From Halorubrum sodomense (lineage in GTDB: Archaea; Halobacteriota; Halobacteria; Halobacteriales; Haloferacaceae), in NCBI RefSeq assembly GCF_900111935.1, contig NZ_FOYN01000004.1, forward strand, positions 1-64,000: a stretch of DNA of 64,000 nt. The letters run 5' to 3'. The notes under the pieces were generated by a model that searched no databases, was not told the origin of the DNA, and saw nothing but the letters and a program-made list of their open reading frames with translations. How positions within the stretch are numbered: the first letter of the stretch is position 1; each line of letters starts with the position of its first letter. Shown piece by piece: positions 33,550 through 42,797 of the stretch. Made by a program: the position numbers and the translations under genes.

Positions 33550-34335
33550 TCAGAGGACTCCCGCGCCGCCGAGGATCAGCCGGACACCGATGACCGTCAA
33601 CAGTCCGAGGACGACCCCGCGCCGGAGGCGTTCGCTCACGCGCTCGCGGAGGCGTTTTCCGACCGCGACCCCCGCGACGGCGGGGACCGCGGCGGCGACC
33701 GACGCGAGGACGAGCCCGAGATCCGGGTACAGCCCCAGTGCCGCGGCAGCGCCGACTCGCAGGCCGTTGATGCCGACGAACACGAGCGCGACGACGCCGA
33801 CGAACAGCCCGTGCGAGAGGTCGAAGCTCCGCACGTACGCGACGAGCTGGACCCCGACGTTCGTCGCGCCGAACAGGACGCCGGAGACGGCGCCGACGGT
33901 CGCCATGACGAGCGGCGTCTCGGCGACATCCGGGTCGCTCACGACCGGGAGGGACGGGAGAGCGAAGAGACGCTGATTCGCCGCGACGAACCCGAGCGAG
34001 ACGAGCCCGAGCAGGACCCGGAGCGGGGCGCCCGGGATCCGGTCGAGGAGCGCCATCCCGACGACCGTTCCGACGAGCGCGGCGACGAGCAGGGGTGCGA
34101 ACCGAGTTCCACACGTTCGCAGCTCCTCGCGGGTGAGGTCGCCCACGAGCGCGACGTTCACGGCGAACATCGGGACGATCATGAACGCGACGGCGGTCGC
34201 GGGATCGAGCGTCGCGGCGAGCACCATCGTCCCGACGACGGCGAAGCCGAACCCCGCGACCCCGTTGACGGCGCCCGCGACCGCGACGACGACGGCGATC
34301 GCCGCCGCCAGTTCGACCGAGAGCGCGAGCGTCAT
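33550..34335 (-). CDS. TauE/SafE-type membrane permease
   Basis: A 261-residue membrane protein with about eight hydrophobic helices and the family's repeated N-terminal half (AGAVNGVAGFGFAVVGTMVL; VSGVLFGATNVGVQLVAYV). TauE/SafE proteins export sulfite, sulfoacetate or related anions. The start is the ATG at 34335; a very long frame continuing to 35982 is antisense to the reductase gene. It converges on the DUF3179-DUF547 cluster and reads away from the flavin reductase, which supports a sulfur or thiol context. Confidence 0.85.
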   Translation of the reverse strand: MTLALSVELAAAIAVVVAVAGAVNGVAGFGFAVVGTMVLAATLDPATAVAFMIVPMFAVNVALVGDLTREELRTCGTRFAPLLVAALVGTVVGMALLDRIPGAPLRVLLGLVSLGFVAANQRLFALPSLPVVSDPDVAETPLVMATVGAVSGVLFGATNVGVQLVAYVRSFDLSHGLFVGVVALVFVGINGLRVGAAAALGLYPDLGLVLASVAAAVPAVAGVAVGKRLRERVSERLRRGVVLGLLTVIGVRLILGGAGVL

Positions 34336-34605
34336 ACCGCCGCGACGCGGCGAGCGGTCATAAATGACCGCTGCGCGTGCGGGACGAAAACACAGTCGGG
34401 CGGTCGGCCCGGCCCGCGCGGCCTCGGGCGGGGTCGTTTTCGGACGTGGTCGATCGCCGAGGCCGGAGCGGTGATATCCCGTCGCCGAACGGCTCGGAAC
34501 CGCGAATCCGCCGCCCCGCCTCTCCCGCTGGCCTGCCCCGCGGTCGTGTGCGGCGCGTGCCACGGCGGACGGGACTTGATGACCGCGGGTCCCGTCGACC
34601 GGGAC

Positions 34606-36072
34606 ATGCAGGAGTTCGACTTCCTCGTGATCGGGTCGGGGTCGGGACTGGACGTGGCGAACGCGATGGCCGGCCGGGGGAACTCGGTCGCGGTCGTCGA
34701 GGAGGGGCGGCTCGGCGGGACCTGTCTCAACCGCGGCTGTATCCCCTCGAAACAGCTCCTCTATCACGCCGAGGTGCTGGAGACGATCGAGGGCGCGGAC
34801 GCGTTCGAGATCGACGCCGAGGTGACCGATATCGACTTCGCGGAGATCGTCCGGAAGGTGAACGAGGACGTCGCCGGGAGCTCGGAGTCGATCCGCCGCG
34901 GGCTCGAGTCCTCGAACAGCCACGATCTGTTCTCGGGAACCGGACGGTTCGTCGATGACCGCACGGTCGAGATCGTCGACGGCGACGACGCGGGCGCCAC
35001 GCTGCGGGCCGACACCGTCCTCGTCGCCACCGGCACGCGCCCCTCGATCCCGCCGATCGACGGGATCGACGGCCTCAACTACCTCACGAGCACGGAGGCG
35101 CTCCAGTTGGAGACGGCGCCGGACCGCCTCGTGATCGTCGGCGGCGGGTACATCGCGGCCGAACTCGGCCACTTCTTCGGGACGTTCGGCACCGACGTGA
35201 GGATCGTCGGCCGGCGCGAGCACCTCCTGCCGGAGGCGGACGCGGAGGTCGGCGAGGCGTTCACCGACCGCTACGCCGACCGGTTCGACGTGTACACGGG
35301 CTACGAGGCCGTCGCCGCCGAGGAGGCCGACGGCGAGGTGACCGTCGAGGCTCGCCCGTACCCCGAGGCGGATTCGGTCCGCGCGGGCGACGAGCCGGTC
35401 GGCGCGCCCGAGGAGGCCGAGCCGGTGACCGTCGCGGGCGACGAACTGCTCGTGGCCGCGGGCCGCCGCCCGAACACCGACTCGCTGAACCTCGACGCGA
35501 CGGGCGTCGAGACCGACGCGAACGGCTTCGTCGAGACGGACGAGTACCTCCGGACCGACGCGGAGGGGGTGTGGGCGCTCGGCGACGTGGTCGGCGAGTA
35601 CCTGCTGAAACACAGCGCGAACCACGAGGCGAAGGCGGTGGTCCGGAACCTGCTGGGCGACGAGCCAGAGCCGGTTGACTACTCGGCGATGCCGTTCGCG
35701 GTGTTCGCCTCGCCCGAGGTCGCCGGCGTCGGGGCACGTGAGCAAGACCTCCGCGAGGCCGACGCCGAGTACGCCATGAACACGTACGCATACGACGACA
35801 CGGCCCGCGGCAGCGCGATGCACGCTGAGGGGTTCGTGAAGGTCCTCATCGACCTCGACGGGAACATCGAGGGGTGCCATATCATCGGGCCTGAGGCGTC
35901 GAACCTGATCGAGGAGGTCGTCGTCGCGATGACCGCCGGCTCGGGGACCGTTGCGGACATCCGCGACGCGGTCCACATCCACCCCGCGCTCTCCGAGGTC
36001 GTCGACCGGGCCTTCTCCGGGCAGTTCTCACGCGGCGGCGGACACGACTACGGACATCATCACCACGGATAG
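34606..36072 (+). CDS. Dihydrolipoamide dehydrogenase / mercuric-reductase-like flavoprotein
   Basis: The 488-residue product is a class I pyridine-nucleotide disulfide oxidoreductase. The FAD-binding start is FLVIGSGSG, followed by redox-active Cys pair CLNRGCIPSK (about 40-49), the NAD-binding VIVGGGYIAAELGHFFG and the C-terminal HIHPALSE His-Glu pair of the partner active site. It ends in a histidine-rich tail (GGGHDYGHHHHG) that could bind metal. There are no C-terminal vicinal cysteines, so it is not a classical MerA. It may reduce lipoamide, mycothiol-like or other disulfides. ATG 34606 is preferred; an in-frame ATG at 34579 adds nine residues. Confidence 0.9.
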   Translation: MQEFDFLVIGSGSGLDVANAMAGRGNSVAVVEEGRLGGTCLNRGCIPSKQLLYHAEVLETIEGADAFEIDAEVTDIDFAEIVRKVNEDVAGSSESIRRGLESSNSHDLFSGTGRFVDDRTVEIVDGDDAGATLRADTVLVATGTRPSIPPIDGIDGLNYLTSTEALQLETAPDRLVIVGGGYIAAELGHFFGTFGTDVRIVGRREHLLPEADAEVGEAFTDRYADRFDVYTGYEAVAAEEADGEVTVEARPYPEADSVRAGDEPVGAPEEAEPVTVAGDELLVAAGRRPNTDSLNLDATGVETDANGFVETDEYLRTDAEGVWALGDVVGEYLLKHSANHEAKAVVRNLLGDEPEPVDYSAMPFAVFASPEVAGVGAREQDLREADAEYAMNTYAYDDTARGSAMHAEGFVKVLIDLDGNIEGCHIIGPEASNLIEEVVVAMTAGSGTVADIRDAVHIHPALSEVVDRAFSGQFSRGGGHDYGHHHHG

Positions 36073-36153
36073 CCGTCAAGGCAGCGCTGCGGCCGAACAC
36101 GGCGACTTCCCGGTCAGCCGAGTGGTTTTGTCGCTTCCCACCAAACACCCACT

Positions 36154-36723
36154 ATGAACGACCGCGGTCATCTCTCTCGGCGTCGACTGTTGGCCGGCCT
36201 CATGGGCGGCGGCGCACTGGGAGCGCTGGCCGGCTGTACCGAGAGGGACACCGGTACCGACGGCGATGCTGACGCCGAAGGCGGCGCCGATACCGGCTCT
36301 GGGGGCGACACCGACACCGCAGGCGAAACCGGATCGGAACCGCCCGCTGCCGACGACCTCGACCTCCGGGAGGCGAACGTCGTTGACGTCGCGTTCGAGG
36401 CGACGGACGGCGGCTACGTGTTCGACGTGACGCTCCATCACGACGACGGCGAGGAGGGGTACGCGAACTGGTGGCAGGTCGAGCGGCTCGACGGGACGCG
36501 GCTCGGCCGCCGGGAGCTGCTCCACGCCCACTCCGAGCAGCCGTTCACGCGGTCAGCGACGGTCGCGGTTCCCGAGGACGTCGCCCGCGTCGTCGTCCGC
36601 GGTCACGACCAGACGCACGGGTACGGCGGGGTGGCGGCCCTCGTTGCCATCGACGACGGGTCGGTTCGGTTCACCGATCAGGGACCCGAGCCGCAATCGT
36701 TCGACGCCGATCACTTCTCGTAA
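36154..36723 (+). CDS. Tat lipoprotein, unknown function
   Basis: A 189-residue exported lipoprotein: SRRRLLAGLMGGGALGALAG leads into a GC lipobox (Cys28). A Gly/Asp/Thr-rich linker follows, then a beta-rich domain (about 65-185) with VDVAFEATDGGYVFDVTLHH and several histidines. This exported domain resembles small immunoglobulin-like folds in haloarchaeal surface proteins. No specific ligand is evident. Confidence 0.8.
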   Translation: MNDRGHLSRRRLLAGLMGGGALGALAGCTERDTGTDGDADAEGGADTGSGGDTDTAGETGSEPPAADDLDLREANVVDVAFEATDGGYVFDVTLHHDDGEEGYANWWQVERLDGTRLGRRELLHAHSEQPFTRSATVAVPEDVARVVVRGHDQTHGYGGVAALVAIDDGSVRFTDQGPEPQSFDADHFS

Positions 36724-36815
36724 CGCGCTCCGACGAGTATGATACGCGATCACATGCCGAGATGACGTTCCGAACACACACCCGCGGACGGGTTTTGTAT
36801 GTATGCGTCTTATAA

Positions 36816-37181
36816 ATGAACACGATGGCAAAAGCAGCAATCGTGATTCTCGCCGGCAACGAATCGCACTCCGACTACGGTCGCCTCGCGAACGCGCTCG
36901 AAGCGGCCAAGGAGTTCGCCGAGAACGACGACGACGAGCTCGAGCTCATCTTCGACGGCGCTGGGACACAGTGGATCCCGGAGCTGGAAGACGAGGAGAG
37001 CGACTACCACGAGCTCTACCAGGCGGTTCGCGACGAAGCAGCCGTCTGTGATTTCTGTTCCGGGGCGTTCGGCGTTGAGGACGCCGTCGCCGACTCCGGG
37101 CTCGTCACCCTCGACGAGTACGACGGCCACCCGAGCATCCGCTCGCTCGTCGACGACGACTACGAAATTATCACGTTCTAA
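36816..37181 (+). CDS. DsrE-family sulfur-relay-like protein
   Basis: A 121-residue cytosolic protein with the DsrE/DsrF fold pattern: AAIVILAGNESHSDYGRLAN, LELIFDGAGTQWIPEL, a CDFCSGAFG pair and a C-terminal DDDYEIITF. DsrE proteins pass sulfane sulfur or sense redox state; the CxxC-type pair is the likely active part. A second member with CAFCAAAFD is encoded at 51168-51533. The ATG may be 36816 or 36825. A TATA-like run lies just before it. Confidence 0.85.
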   Translation: MNTMAKAAIVILAGNESHSDYGRLANALEAAKEFAENDDDELELIFDGAGTQWIPELEDEESDYHELYQAVRDEAAVCDFCSGAFGVEDAVADSGLVTLDEYDGHPSIRSLVDDDYEIITF

Positions 37182-37249
37182 GGCGCCGAAAGGACCTCAC
37201 ACCTCCCGGACGACCTCCGTTTTTTGAATCCCGCCTCGAACAACAACGT

Positions 37250-37990
37250 ATGGACGCGTCTGCATTCGTTGCTCCCGACGATCGGCCCGTCACGGCGGTC
37301 ACGGCCGCAGAGATGCGGGCGGTCGACCGAGTCGCCGTGGAGGATATCGGCCTCGACCTCCCCCGGATGATGGAACACGCCGGTCGGGGGCTCGCCGACG
37401 CCGTTCTCGCCGCTCGACCGGCCGATCTCCCCGTCACGGTGCTCGCCGGCAACGGCGGAAACGGCGGCGGCGGACTGGCGTGTGCTCGACATCTGGCGAA
37501 CCGGGACCACCCCGTCCGGGTCGTTCTCGACCGCGCGCCGACCGAAGTCGACGGCGTCACCGCGGAACAGCTACGAATACTGAAAGCGATGGACGTACCA
37601 ATCGAATGGGTCGACGCCGACGCAGACATCGACGCGGCGCTCGACGGTCTCGTCGTCGACGCGCTGATCGGCTACGGACTGACCGGGGCGCCCCGCGGCG
37701 CCGCGGCGGAACTGATCGAAGCCGTCGACGGCGCGGCGGAAACAATCGTGTCGCTCGACGTTCCCTCCGGCACAAACGCGACGACCGGAGAGGCGCCCGG
37801 GGTCGCGGTCGAACCGGACCGCACGGTCACGCTCGCGCTGCCGAAGACCGGGCTCGCGGCCGTCGGCGGTGACCTCCTACTCGTCGACCTCTCGATTCCG
37901 GCGATGGTGTACGACCGCCTCGATATTGAGTACGACAACCCGTTCGGCGACGAATTCGCCGTCCCGTTGTCGCGGACGGACGCCGAGTAG
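37250..37990 (+). CDS. nnrE: NAD(P)H-hydrate epimerase (YjeF N-terminal domain)
   Basis: A 246-residue NAD(P)HX epimerase that repairs damaged hydrated nicotinamide cofactors together with a separate dehydratase. Motifs: MMEHAGRGLADAV (about 40-52), VLAGNGGNGGGGLACARHL (nucleotide-binding), DALIGYGLTGAPRG, and SLDVPSG with the catalytic aspartate. It has only the epimerase half; the dehydratase NnrD is not fused or nearby. Confidence 0.92.
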   Translation: MDASAFVAPDDRPVTAVTAAEMRAVDRVAVEDIGLDLPRMMEHAGRGLADAVLAARPADLPVTVLAGNGGNGGGGLACARHLANRDHPVRVVLDRAPTEVDGVTAEQLRILKAMDVPIEWVDADADIDAALDGLVVDALIGYGLTGAPRGAAAELIEAVDGAAETIVSLDVPSGTNATTGEAPGVAVEPDRTVTLALPKTGLAAVGGDLLLVDLSIPAMVYDRLDIEYDNPFGDEFAVPLSRTDAE

Positions 37991-38169
37991 AACGGCCCGT
38001 CGGTTCACGCGGGTTACCTCGGACTCACCGGAGCGTTATACGGTTCGGTGTAGTGTGTCCGTTTATCAATGACGCCAGCGATCGGTGACGCGGCTGAACT
38101 GACGGACGCGGACGCGGGGCTAGAGGCGAGGAGAGAGCGACCCGAACCGACGAGGCGGCGAACGGGCCG

Positions 38170-39861
38170 ATGAGCGCCGAGAGCGCACGCGACCCCGAGC
38201 GGGTCGCGACGTGGAGCGACCTCGGAGACCGGGAGCCGACGCACGCCCGGGCGGCCGGCGTCGACCTCGTCGTGGTCCGGTACGACGACGAGGTGTCGGT
38301 GCTGTACGGCCGGTGTCTCCACCGCGGCGTGCTCCTCGGCGACGGCCACGTCGAAGGCGAGGACCTCATCTGCGGGGTCCACGGCTGGGACTACCGGTAC
38401 GACACCGGCGTGAGCGAGTACGACAACTCGGAGCGGTTAGAGAAGTTCCCGGCATGGATCGAAGCCGACGGCGACGGCGAGGAGGCGGTGTACGTCGACG
38501 CGGCGGCGGTCGCCGAGTGGGCCGACGACCACCCGGAGCCGTACGACCTACCGGAGAACGCCGACGAGGCAGACGACGTGGACGCCGCGGTGAACCCCGA
38601 GTTCTACGGCGAACCGGAGGCCGAGACCGAGCCGCACACCCACTACATCCAGACGCTCGCCCGCGAGGGTCCGGAAGGGATCGGCGAGCACGGGAGCGTC
38701 TCCGCGATGGGCGTCCCGCGGACGGAGCTGCCGAGCTGGGACGACCTCCAGATCCTCACCGCCCAGCTCGACCGGACGCCCCTCGACGACGAGGCGCCGG
38801 TCGATTCCGGGCTCGTGATCGGCCCGAACGCCGAGAACCCGCTCGAACTGGAGATCCCGGTGTTCGTCAGCGACATGAGCTTCGGCGCGTTGAGCGAGGA
38901 GGCGAAGGTCGCGATCTCGAAGGGCGCGGACGCGGCCGGGACGGGGGTCTGCTCCGGCGAGGGGGGCATGCTCCCTGAGGAGCAGGCGGTTAATTCGCGG
39001 TACTTCTACGAGTACGCCACCGGGAAGTTCGGCTGGGACATCGAGAAGGTCGCTGACGTCCAGGCGTTCCACTTCAAGGCGGGCCAGGGCGCCAAGACTG
39101 GCACCGGCGGCCACCTCCCGGGCGAGAAGGTCCAGGGGAAGATCGCGGAGGTCCGGGACCTCGAACCGGGCACCGACGCCGTCAGCCCCGCGCGGTTCGA
39201 CGACTTAGAAGCCCCAGACGACTTCGCGGCGATGGCCGACCGCGTCCGCGAGGTCGGCGGCGGCATCCCGGTCGGGTTCAAGCTCTCCGCCCAGCACATC
39301 GAGGACGACATCGATTTTGCGCTGGAGGCCGGGGCGGACTACCTGATCTTAGACGGCCGCGGCGGGGGGACGGGCGCCGCGCCGGACGTGTTCAAAGACA
39401 ACATCTCGGTGCCGACGATCGCGGCGATCCCCCGGGCGCGTCGCCACCTCGACGCCCGCGGCGCCGACGACGTGACGCTGATCGCGACCGGAGGGCTTCG
39501 CACCGAGTCGGACTTCATCAAGGCGCTGGCGCTCGGCGCCGACGGCGTCGCGGTCGCGAACGCCGCGATGCAGGCGATCGGCTGTCTCGGGATGCGCGCC
39601 TGCGACTCGAACAACTGCCCGGTCGGGATCGCGACGCAGAAGGAGGGACTTCGCGACCGGCTCGTGGTCGACTCGGCCGCCGAGGGGCTCGCGAACTACT
39701 TCGCCGCGACGGTGAAGCTGATGAAGGTGATGGCCCGCGCCTGCGGCCACGACGCGCTGACCGAGTTCGAGCGCCGCGACCTGACGACGTGGAAACGGGA
39801 CGTCGCCGACCTCACCGGCGTCGAGTACGGGGGCGTGGGCGCGGAGGGGCGTCGGCGGTGA
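38170..39861 (+). CDS. Rieske [2Fe-2S] - glutamate-synthase-like FMN domain fusion
   Basis: A 563-residue fusion. Residues 10-110 form a Rieske domain with Cys49-x-His51 (CLH) and Cys68-x2-His71 (CGVHGW). From about 200 an FMN-binding GltB-type barrel follows: SDMSFGALSEEAKVAISKGA, FKAGQGAKTGTGGHLPG, DGRGGGTGAAPDV, and the 3Fe-4S cysteines CLGMRACDSNNCPVGIATQ. No glutaminase domain is present, so it is not a complete glutamate synthase; it may be an alternative electron-fed oxidoreductase. Rieske fusion suggests ferredoxin-like electron entry. A second Rieske fusion is at 57631-59616. Confidence 0.9.
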   Translation: MSAESARDPERVATWSDLGDREPTHARAAGVDLVVVRYDDEVSVLYGRCLHRGVLLGDGHVEGEDLICGVHGWDYRYDTGVSEYDNSERLEKFPAWIEADGDGEEAVYVDAAAVAEWADDHPEPYDLPENADEADDVDAAVNPEFYGEPEAETEPHTHYIQTLAREGPEGIGEHGSVSAMGVPRTELPSWDDLQILTAQLDRTPLDDEAPVDSGLVIGPNAENPLELEIPVFVSDMSFGALSEEAKVAISKGADAAGTGVCSGEGGMLPEEQAVNSRYFYEYATGKFGWDIEKVADVQAFHFKAGQGAKTGTGGHLPGEKVQGKIAEVRDLEPGTDAVSPARFDDLEAPDDFAAMADRVREVGGGIPVGFKLSAQHIEDDIDFALEAGADYLILDGRGGGTGAAPDVFKDNISVPTIAAIPRARRHLDARGADDVTLIATGGLRTESDFIKALALGADGVAVANAAMQAIGCLGMRACDSNNCPVGIATQKEGLRDRLVVDSAAEGLANYFAATVKLMKVMARACGHDALTEFERRDLTTWKRDVADLTGVEYGGVGAEGRRR

Positions 39862-39906
39862 ACGGTCGGCTCGGCCGAGGGAGTCGGCTCGGCGAAGACC
39901 GGCGGC

Positions 39907-40881
39907 TCAGTCGAGCGAGTCGGGTCGGTGGAACGCGTCTGGACCGTGGTCGTCCAGCCAAGTGAACGCGTACAGTCGTCGCGCCGGAACCCAGTCGAGC
40001 CGGCGCCCGTCCGTCGCGGCGCCTGTGTGTGGATTCCACGTCGTCCCGTCGCTGACAACGCCGGCGTCGGTCATCTCGAATTCGTGACCGGGGTCCGCGT
40101 ACGCGTGAATACCGTCGTCCGTCGCGAAGGCGACGACATCCCGGTGGCCGACCGTCGTCCGCGCGACGCCGCCGGCCGCCCGCACCCGCGAAAAGGCGAA
40201 GCCGACCGCGTCCTCGTCGAACTCGACGCCGACAACGACGGTTTTGGGGTCGAGGTCCGCGGGTCCGTCCCACTCCCGAGTGTCGGCCGCGCCGCGGTGT
40301 GCTGCGAGCCCGAACCCCTCGCCCGCGGCGTACGCCTCGTACGGCGACTCGGCGTAGTCGATCGGGGCGGGCTCATTGTCGTCGCTCGCGGCCTCGCTCT
40401 CTCCCCCCGGCGGGTCGAGGACGACGCCGTCCGGGTACGACTCGCGGAACTCTCGGGCAGAGAGCATTGCCGCCGGGCGGACGGACAGCGAGTCGCCCTC
40501 GAACGCACCGTCGATACACTCGCCGGTGGACTGCTTCCACTCGCTGCCGGTCTCTCGATCGTACATCACGAGGTCGTCGTCCGCGAGCTTCCCGGAGACC
40601 CCGAACTCGAGCGTCCGCCCCGCGTGGCTCCGGTCGTATAGGACCGCGCTCCCGCAGAGGGGACACCACGTCACGGCGATCGGAATGCTGCCGGACGCGC
40701 CGTCAAGGGCGTCGTTGACGATCTCGTGGAACTGGAGGTACCGCACCGGATACGCGCGCGGCGGATCTGCGTCGGTCACGGCGATGACCGCGTCGTTGGC
40801 GTCTCCGTCGTACGCGCCGCTGAACCGAGGCTCGTCGACGCTCGGAATCGCGTCTCGGGGAAGGACTCGTCGGACGTTCAC
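39907..40881 (-). CDS. DUF3179 protein, cytosolic copy 1
   Basis: A 324-residue protein without signal peptide. It begins MNVRRVLPRDAIPSVDEP and has DUF3179 landmarks: RAYPVRYLQFHEIVNDAL, VTWCPLCGSAVLYDR, FGVSGKLADDDLVMYDRETG and SEWKQSTGECIDG, plus a C-terminal RRLYAFTWLDDHGPDAFH. The CPLCG motif, with another cysteine in GECIDG, suggests metal or thiol chemistry. It is about 50% similar by eye to the copy at 62929-63903. Function unknown. Confidence 0.9.
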   Translation of the reverse strand: MNVRRVLPRDAIPSVDEPRFSGAYDGDANDAVIAVTDADPPRAYPVRYLQFHEIVNDALDGASGSIPIAVTWCPLCGSAVLYDRSHAGRTLEFGVSGKLADDDLVMYDRETGSEWKQSTGECIDGAFEGDSLSVRPAAMLSAREFRESYPDGVVLDPPGGESEAASDDNEPAPIDYAESPYEAYAAGEGFGLAAHRGAADTREWDGPADLDPKTVVVGVEFDEDAVGFAFSRVRAAGGVARTTVGHRDVVAFATDDGIHAYADPGHEFEMTDAGVVSDGTTWNPHTGAATDGRRLDWVPARRLYAFTWLDDHGPDAFHRPDSLD

Positions 40882-40984
40882 GTCGGCGACTGGCGCTCGC
40901 TAGACATAACTCGGTCGTCCGCGGGTTGGGGCCGCCACCGCACAGCGCCGCGTCGCTTATTCGACTGGCCGCGCACTGGCGGGT

Positions 40985-41506
40985 ATGAAACGCGTCCGCG
41001 TCGACGACGTGGAGAACTCGCTTCAGCCGGCCGCGGTGATGCGACCGCTCACTGACGCGCTCGGGCTGACGGACATGGCCGTGAACTACTACGAGCTCGA
41101 ACCGGGCGACAGCTTCGCGTTCGCGTACCACAGCCACGAGGTCCAAGAGGAGGCGTTCTACGTCATCTCCGGCACCGCGACGTTCGAGACCGAGGAGGGG
41201 CCGGTCGAGGTGGGGAAAAACGAGATCGTGCGGTTCGACCGCGGCGAACTCCAGCGCGGCTGGAACCGCGGCGACGAGCCGGTCCGTGCGCTCGCGCTCG
41301 GCGCCCCCCTAGAGTACGGCGAGATGCCGCGGCTCCGGTACTGTCCCGACTGCGACGCCGAGCGGGACAGCGAGTTCGACCGCGTCACCGAACCGGGCGC
41401 CGACGGCGCGGCGTCGGGTCGCGAGGCTGTCGTCACCCGCTGCGCAGAGTGCGGGACCGAGACGGGGCGCTGGTACCGCGGGTCGATGGACGGAGAGGTG
41501 CCGTGA
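40985..41506 (+). CDS. Cupin with C-terminal zinc ribbon
   Basis: A 173-residue protein. Residues about 30-110 are a cupin barrel with metal ligands in HSHEVQEEAFYVISG, then ETEEGPVEVGKNEIVRFDRG. Residues 118-165 carry CPDC and CAECG, forming a zinc ribbon. Cupin-ribbon combinations of this sort occur in haloarchaea without known substrate. It is followed within five bases by an M20 peptidase gene and may share its transcript. Confidence 0.85.
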   Translation: MKRVRVDDVENSLQPAAVMRPLTDALGLTDMAVNYYELEPGDSFAFAYHSHEVQEEAFYVISGTATFETEEGPVEVGKNEIVRFDRGELQRGWNRGDEPVRALALGAPLEYGEMPRLRYCPDCDAERDSEFDRVTEPGADGAASGREAVVTRCAECGTETGRWYRGSMDGEVP

Positions 41507-41510
41507 GGCG

Positions 41511-42791
41511 ATGACGCAGCAACGCCTCCCGGACTCGGTCGAGCGATTCCTCGCCGAGAACCGGACGAACCTCGTCTCGACCGCAGAGACCCTTCTGAGC
41601 CACGACACGGCCAACCCGCCGGGTCACACCGCGACGGCGGTCTCGTGGATCGCGTCGCGGCTGGAGACGGCGGGTGTCGACTTCGAGCGGATTGCGGTCG
41701 ACCCGGAGAAGCCCAATCTCGTCGCGACGCTGCCCGGAGCGTCGGACCGGACGCTGTGTTTCGTCGGCCACGTCGACACGGTCCCGTTCGACGGGACCGA
41801 GTGGTCGCGCGACCCGCTCGGCGAGCGCGAGGGCGACCGGCTCTACGGCCGCGGCGCGACGGACATGAAGGGGGCCGTCGCCGCGATGCTCCAGGTCGCG
41901 CTCGCGTACGCGGAGTCCGACGCGGCGCCGCCGGTCGACCTACGGTTCGCGTTCGTGAGCGACGAGGAGACCGGCGGCGACGCCGGCCTCCCGAGCGTCA
42001 GGGAGGCGATCGAGTTCGCTCCCGACGCCTGCGTCATCGGGGAGACGACCTCCCGGAACGGTCGCTTCGCGGTGTCGATCGCGGACCGCGGCGCTATTTG
42101 GCTGACGCTAGAGGCGACCGGCGAGGCCGCACACGGCTCGCGACCGATGCTCGGCGTCAACGCAATCGACCGACTGACGGCCGCGGTCGGCCGACTGAAA
42201 CAGGAATTCGGGACGCGTGAGCTGGACGTCGCCCCGGAGATGGGGCCGATCGTCGAGGAGTCGGTCGGCTTCCACGAGGGGGAACTCGACGCCGAGACCG
42301 TCCGCGATCTGTTCCGGTACCCGACGGTCAACCTCGGCGTGATCGAGGGCGGGAGCGCGGTCAACGCCGTCCCGGCGTCGGCGCGGGCGGAGGTCGACGT
42401 GCGGCTGACCGCGACCGTCGAGACTCGTGACGCGCTCGGATCGATCCGGCGCTGTCTCGGCGGGATCGAGGGGATATCTGTCGCGGACGCCTCGTGGAGT
42501 CGCGGGAGCTACGAGCCGATCGACTCGCCGCTGGTCGAGGCGAGCGCGGCCGCGGCGGGGGCCGCCGTCGACGAGCGGATCTACCGTCGGAGCGCGACCG
42601 GCGGCGGCGACGCGAAGGACCTGCGCCACGACGGCATTCCGACCGTGGAGTTCGGCTTCGGAACGGACACCGCCCACGCGGTCGACGAGTACACGACCGT
42701 CGACGCGCTCGCGCGGAACGCCGAGGCGTACGCGCGGCTGGTGGGGGAATACGCCGCGCGGGTGGGAGACGGCGACAGTACCGACCGCTGA
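41511..42791 (+). CDS. M20-family metallopeptidase / deacylase (ArgE/DapE type)
   Basis: A 426-residue di-zinc hydrolase of the M20 family (ArgE, DapE, CPG2 relatives), probably a deacylase or dipeptidase acting on N-acyl amino acids. Zinc and catalytic motifs: VGHVDTVPFDG (His, Asp), GRGATDMKGAVAAML, SDEETGGDAG (Glu-Glu pair) and a later VIGETTS. The dimerisation lid sits in the middle (about 175-300). The C-terminal His is in the TDTAHAVDEYT stretch. The exact substrate cannot be set from sequence. Confidence 0.9.
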   Translation: MTQQRLPDSVERFLAENRTNLVSTAETLLSHDTANPPGHTATAVSWIASRLETAGVDFERIAVDPEKPNLVATLPGASDRTLCFVGHVDTVPFDGTEWSRDPLGEREGDRLYGRGATDMKGAVAAMLQVALAYAESDAAPPVDLRFAFVSDEETGGDAGLPSVREAIEFAPDACVIGETTSRNGRFAVSIADRGAIWLTLEATGEAAHGSRPMLGVNAIDRLTAAVGRLKQEFGTRELDVAPEMGPIVEESVGFHEGELDAETVRDLFRYPTVNLGVIEGGSAVNAVPASARAEVDVRLTATVETRDALGSIRRCLGGIEGISVADASWSRGSYEPIDSPLVEASAAAAGAAVDERIYRRSATGGGDAKDLRHDGIPTVEFGFGTDTAHAVDEYTTVDALARNAEAYARLVGEYAARVGDGDSTDR

Positions 42792-42797
42792 TCGGTC

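Noticed and set aside
33514-34605. N-terminal extension of the flavin reductase on the plus strand
   Set aside because: Low-complexity Asp/Arg/Glu text antisense to the TauE-like gene; the FAD domain begins at the ATG at 34606.
34336-35982. Long minus-strand extension of the TauE-like gene
   Set aside because: Antisense to the flavin reductase; the permease begins naturally at 34335.
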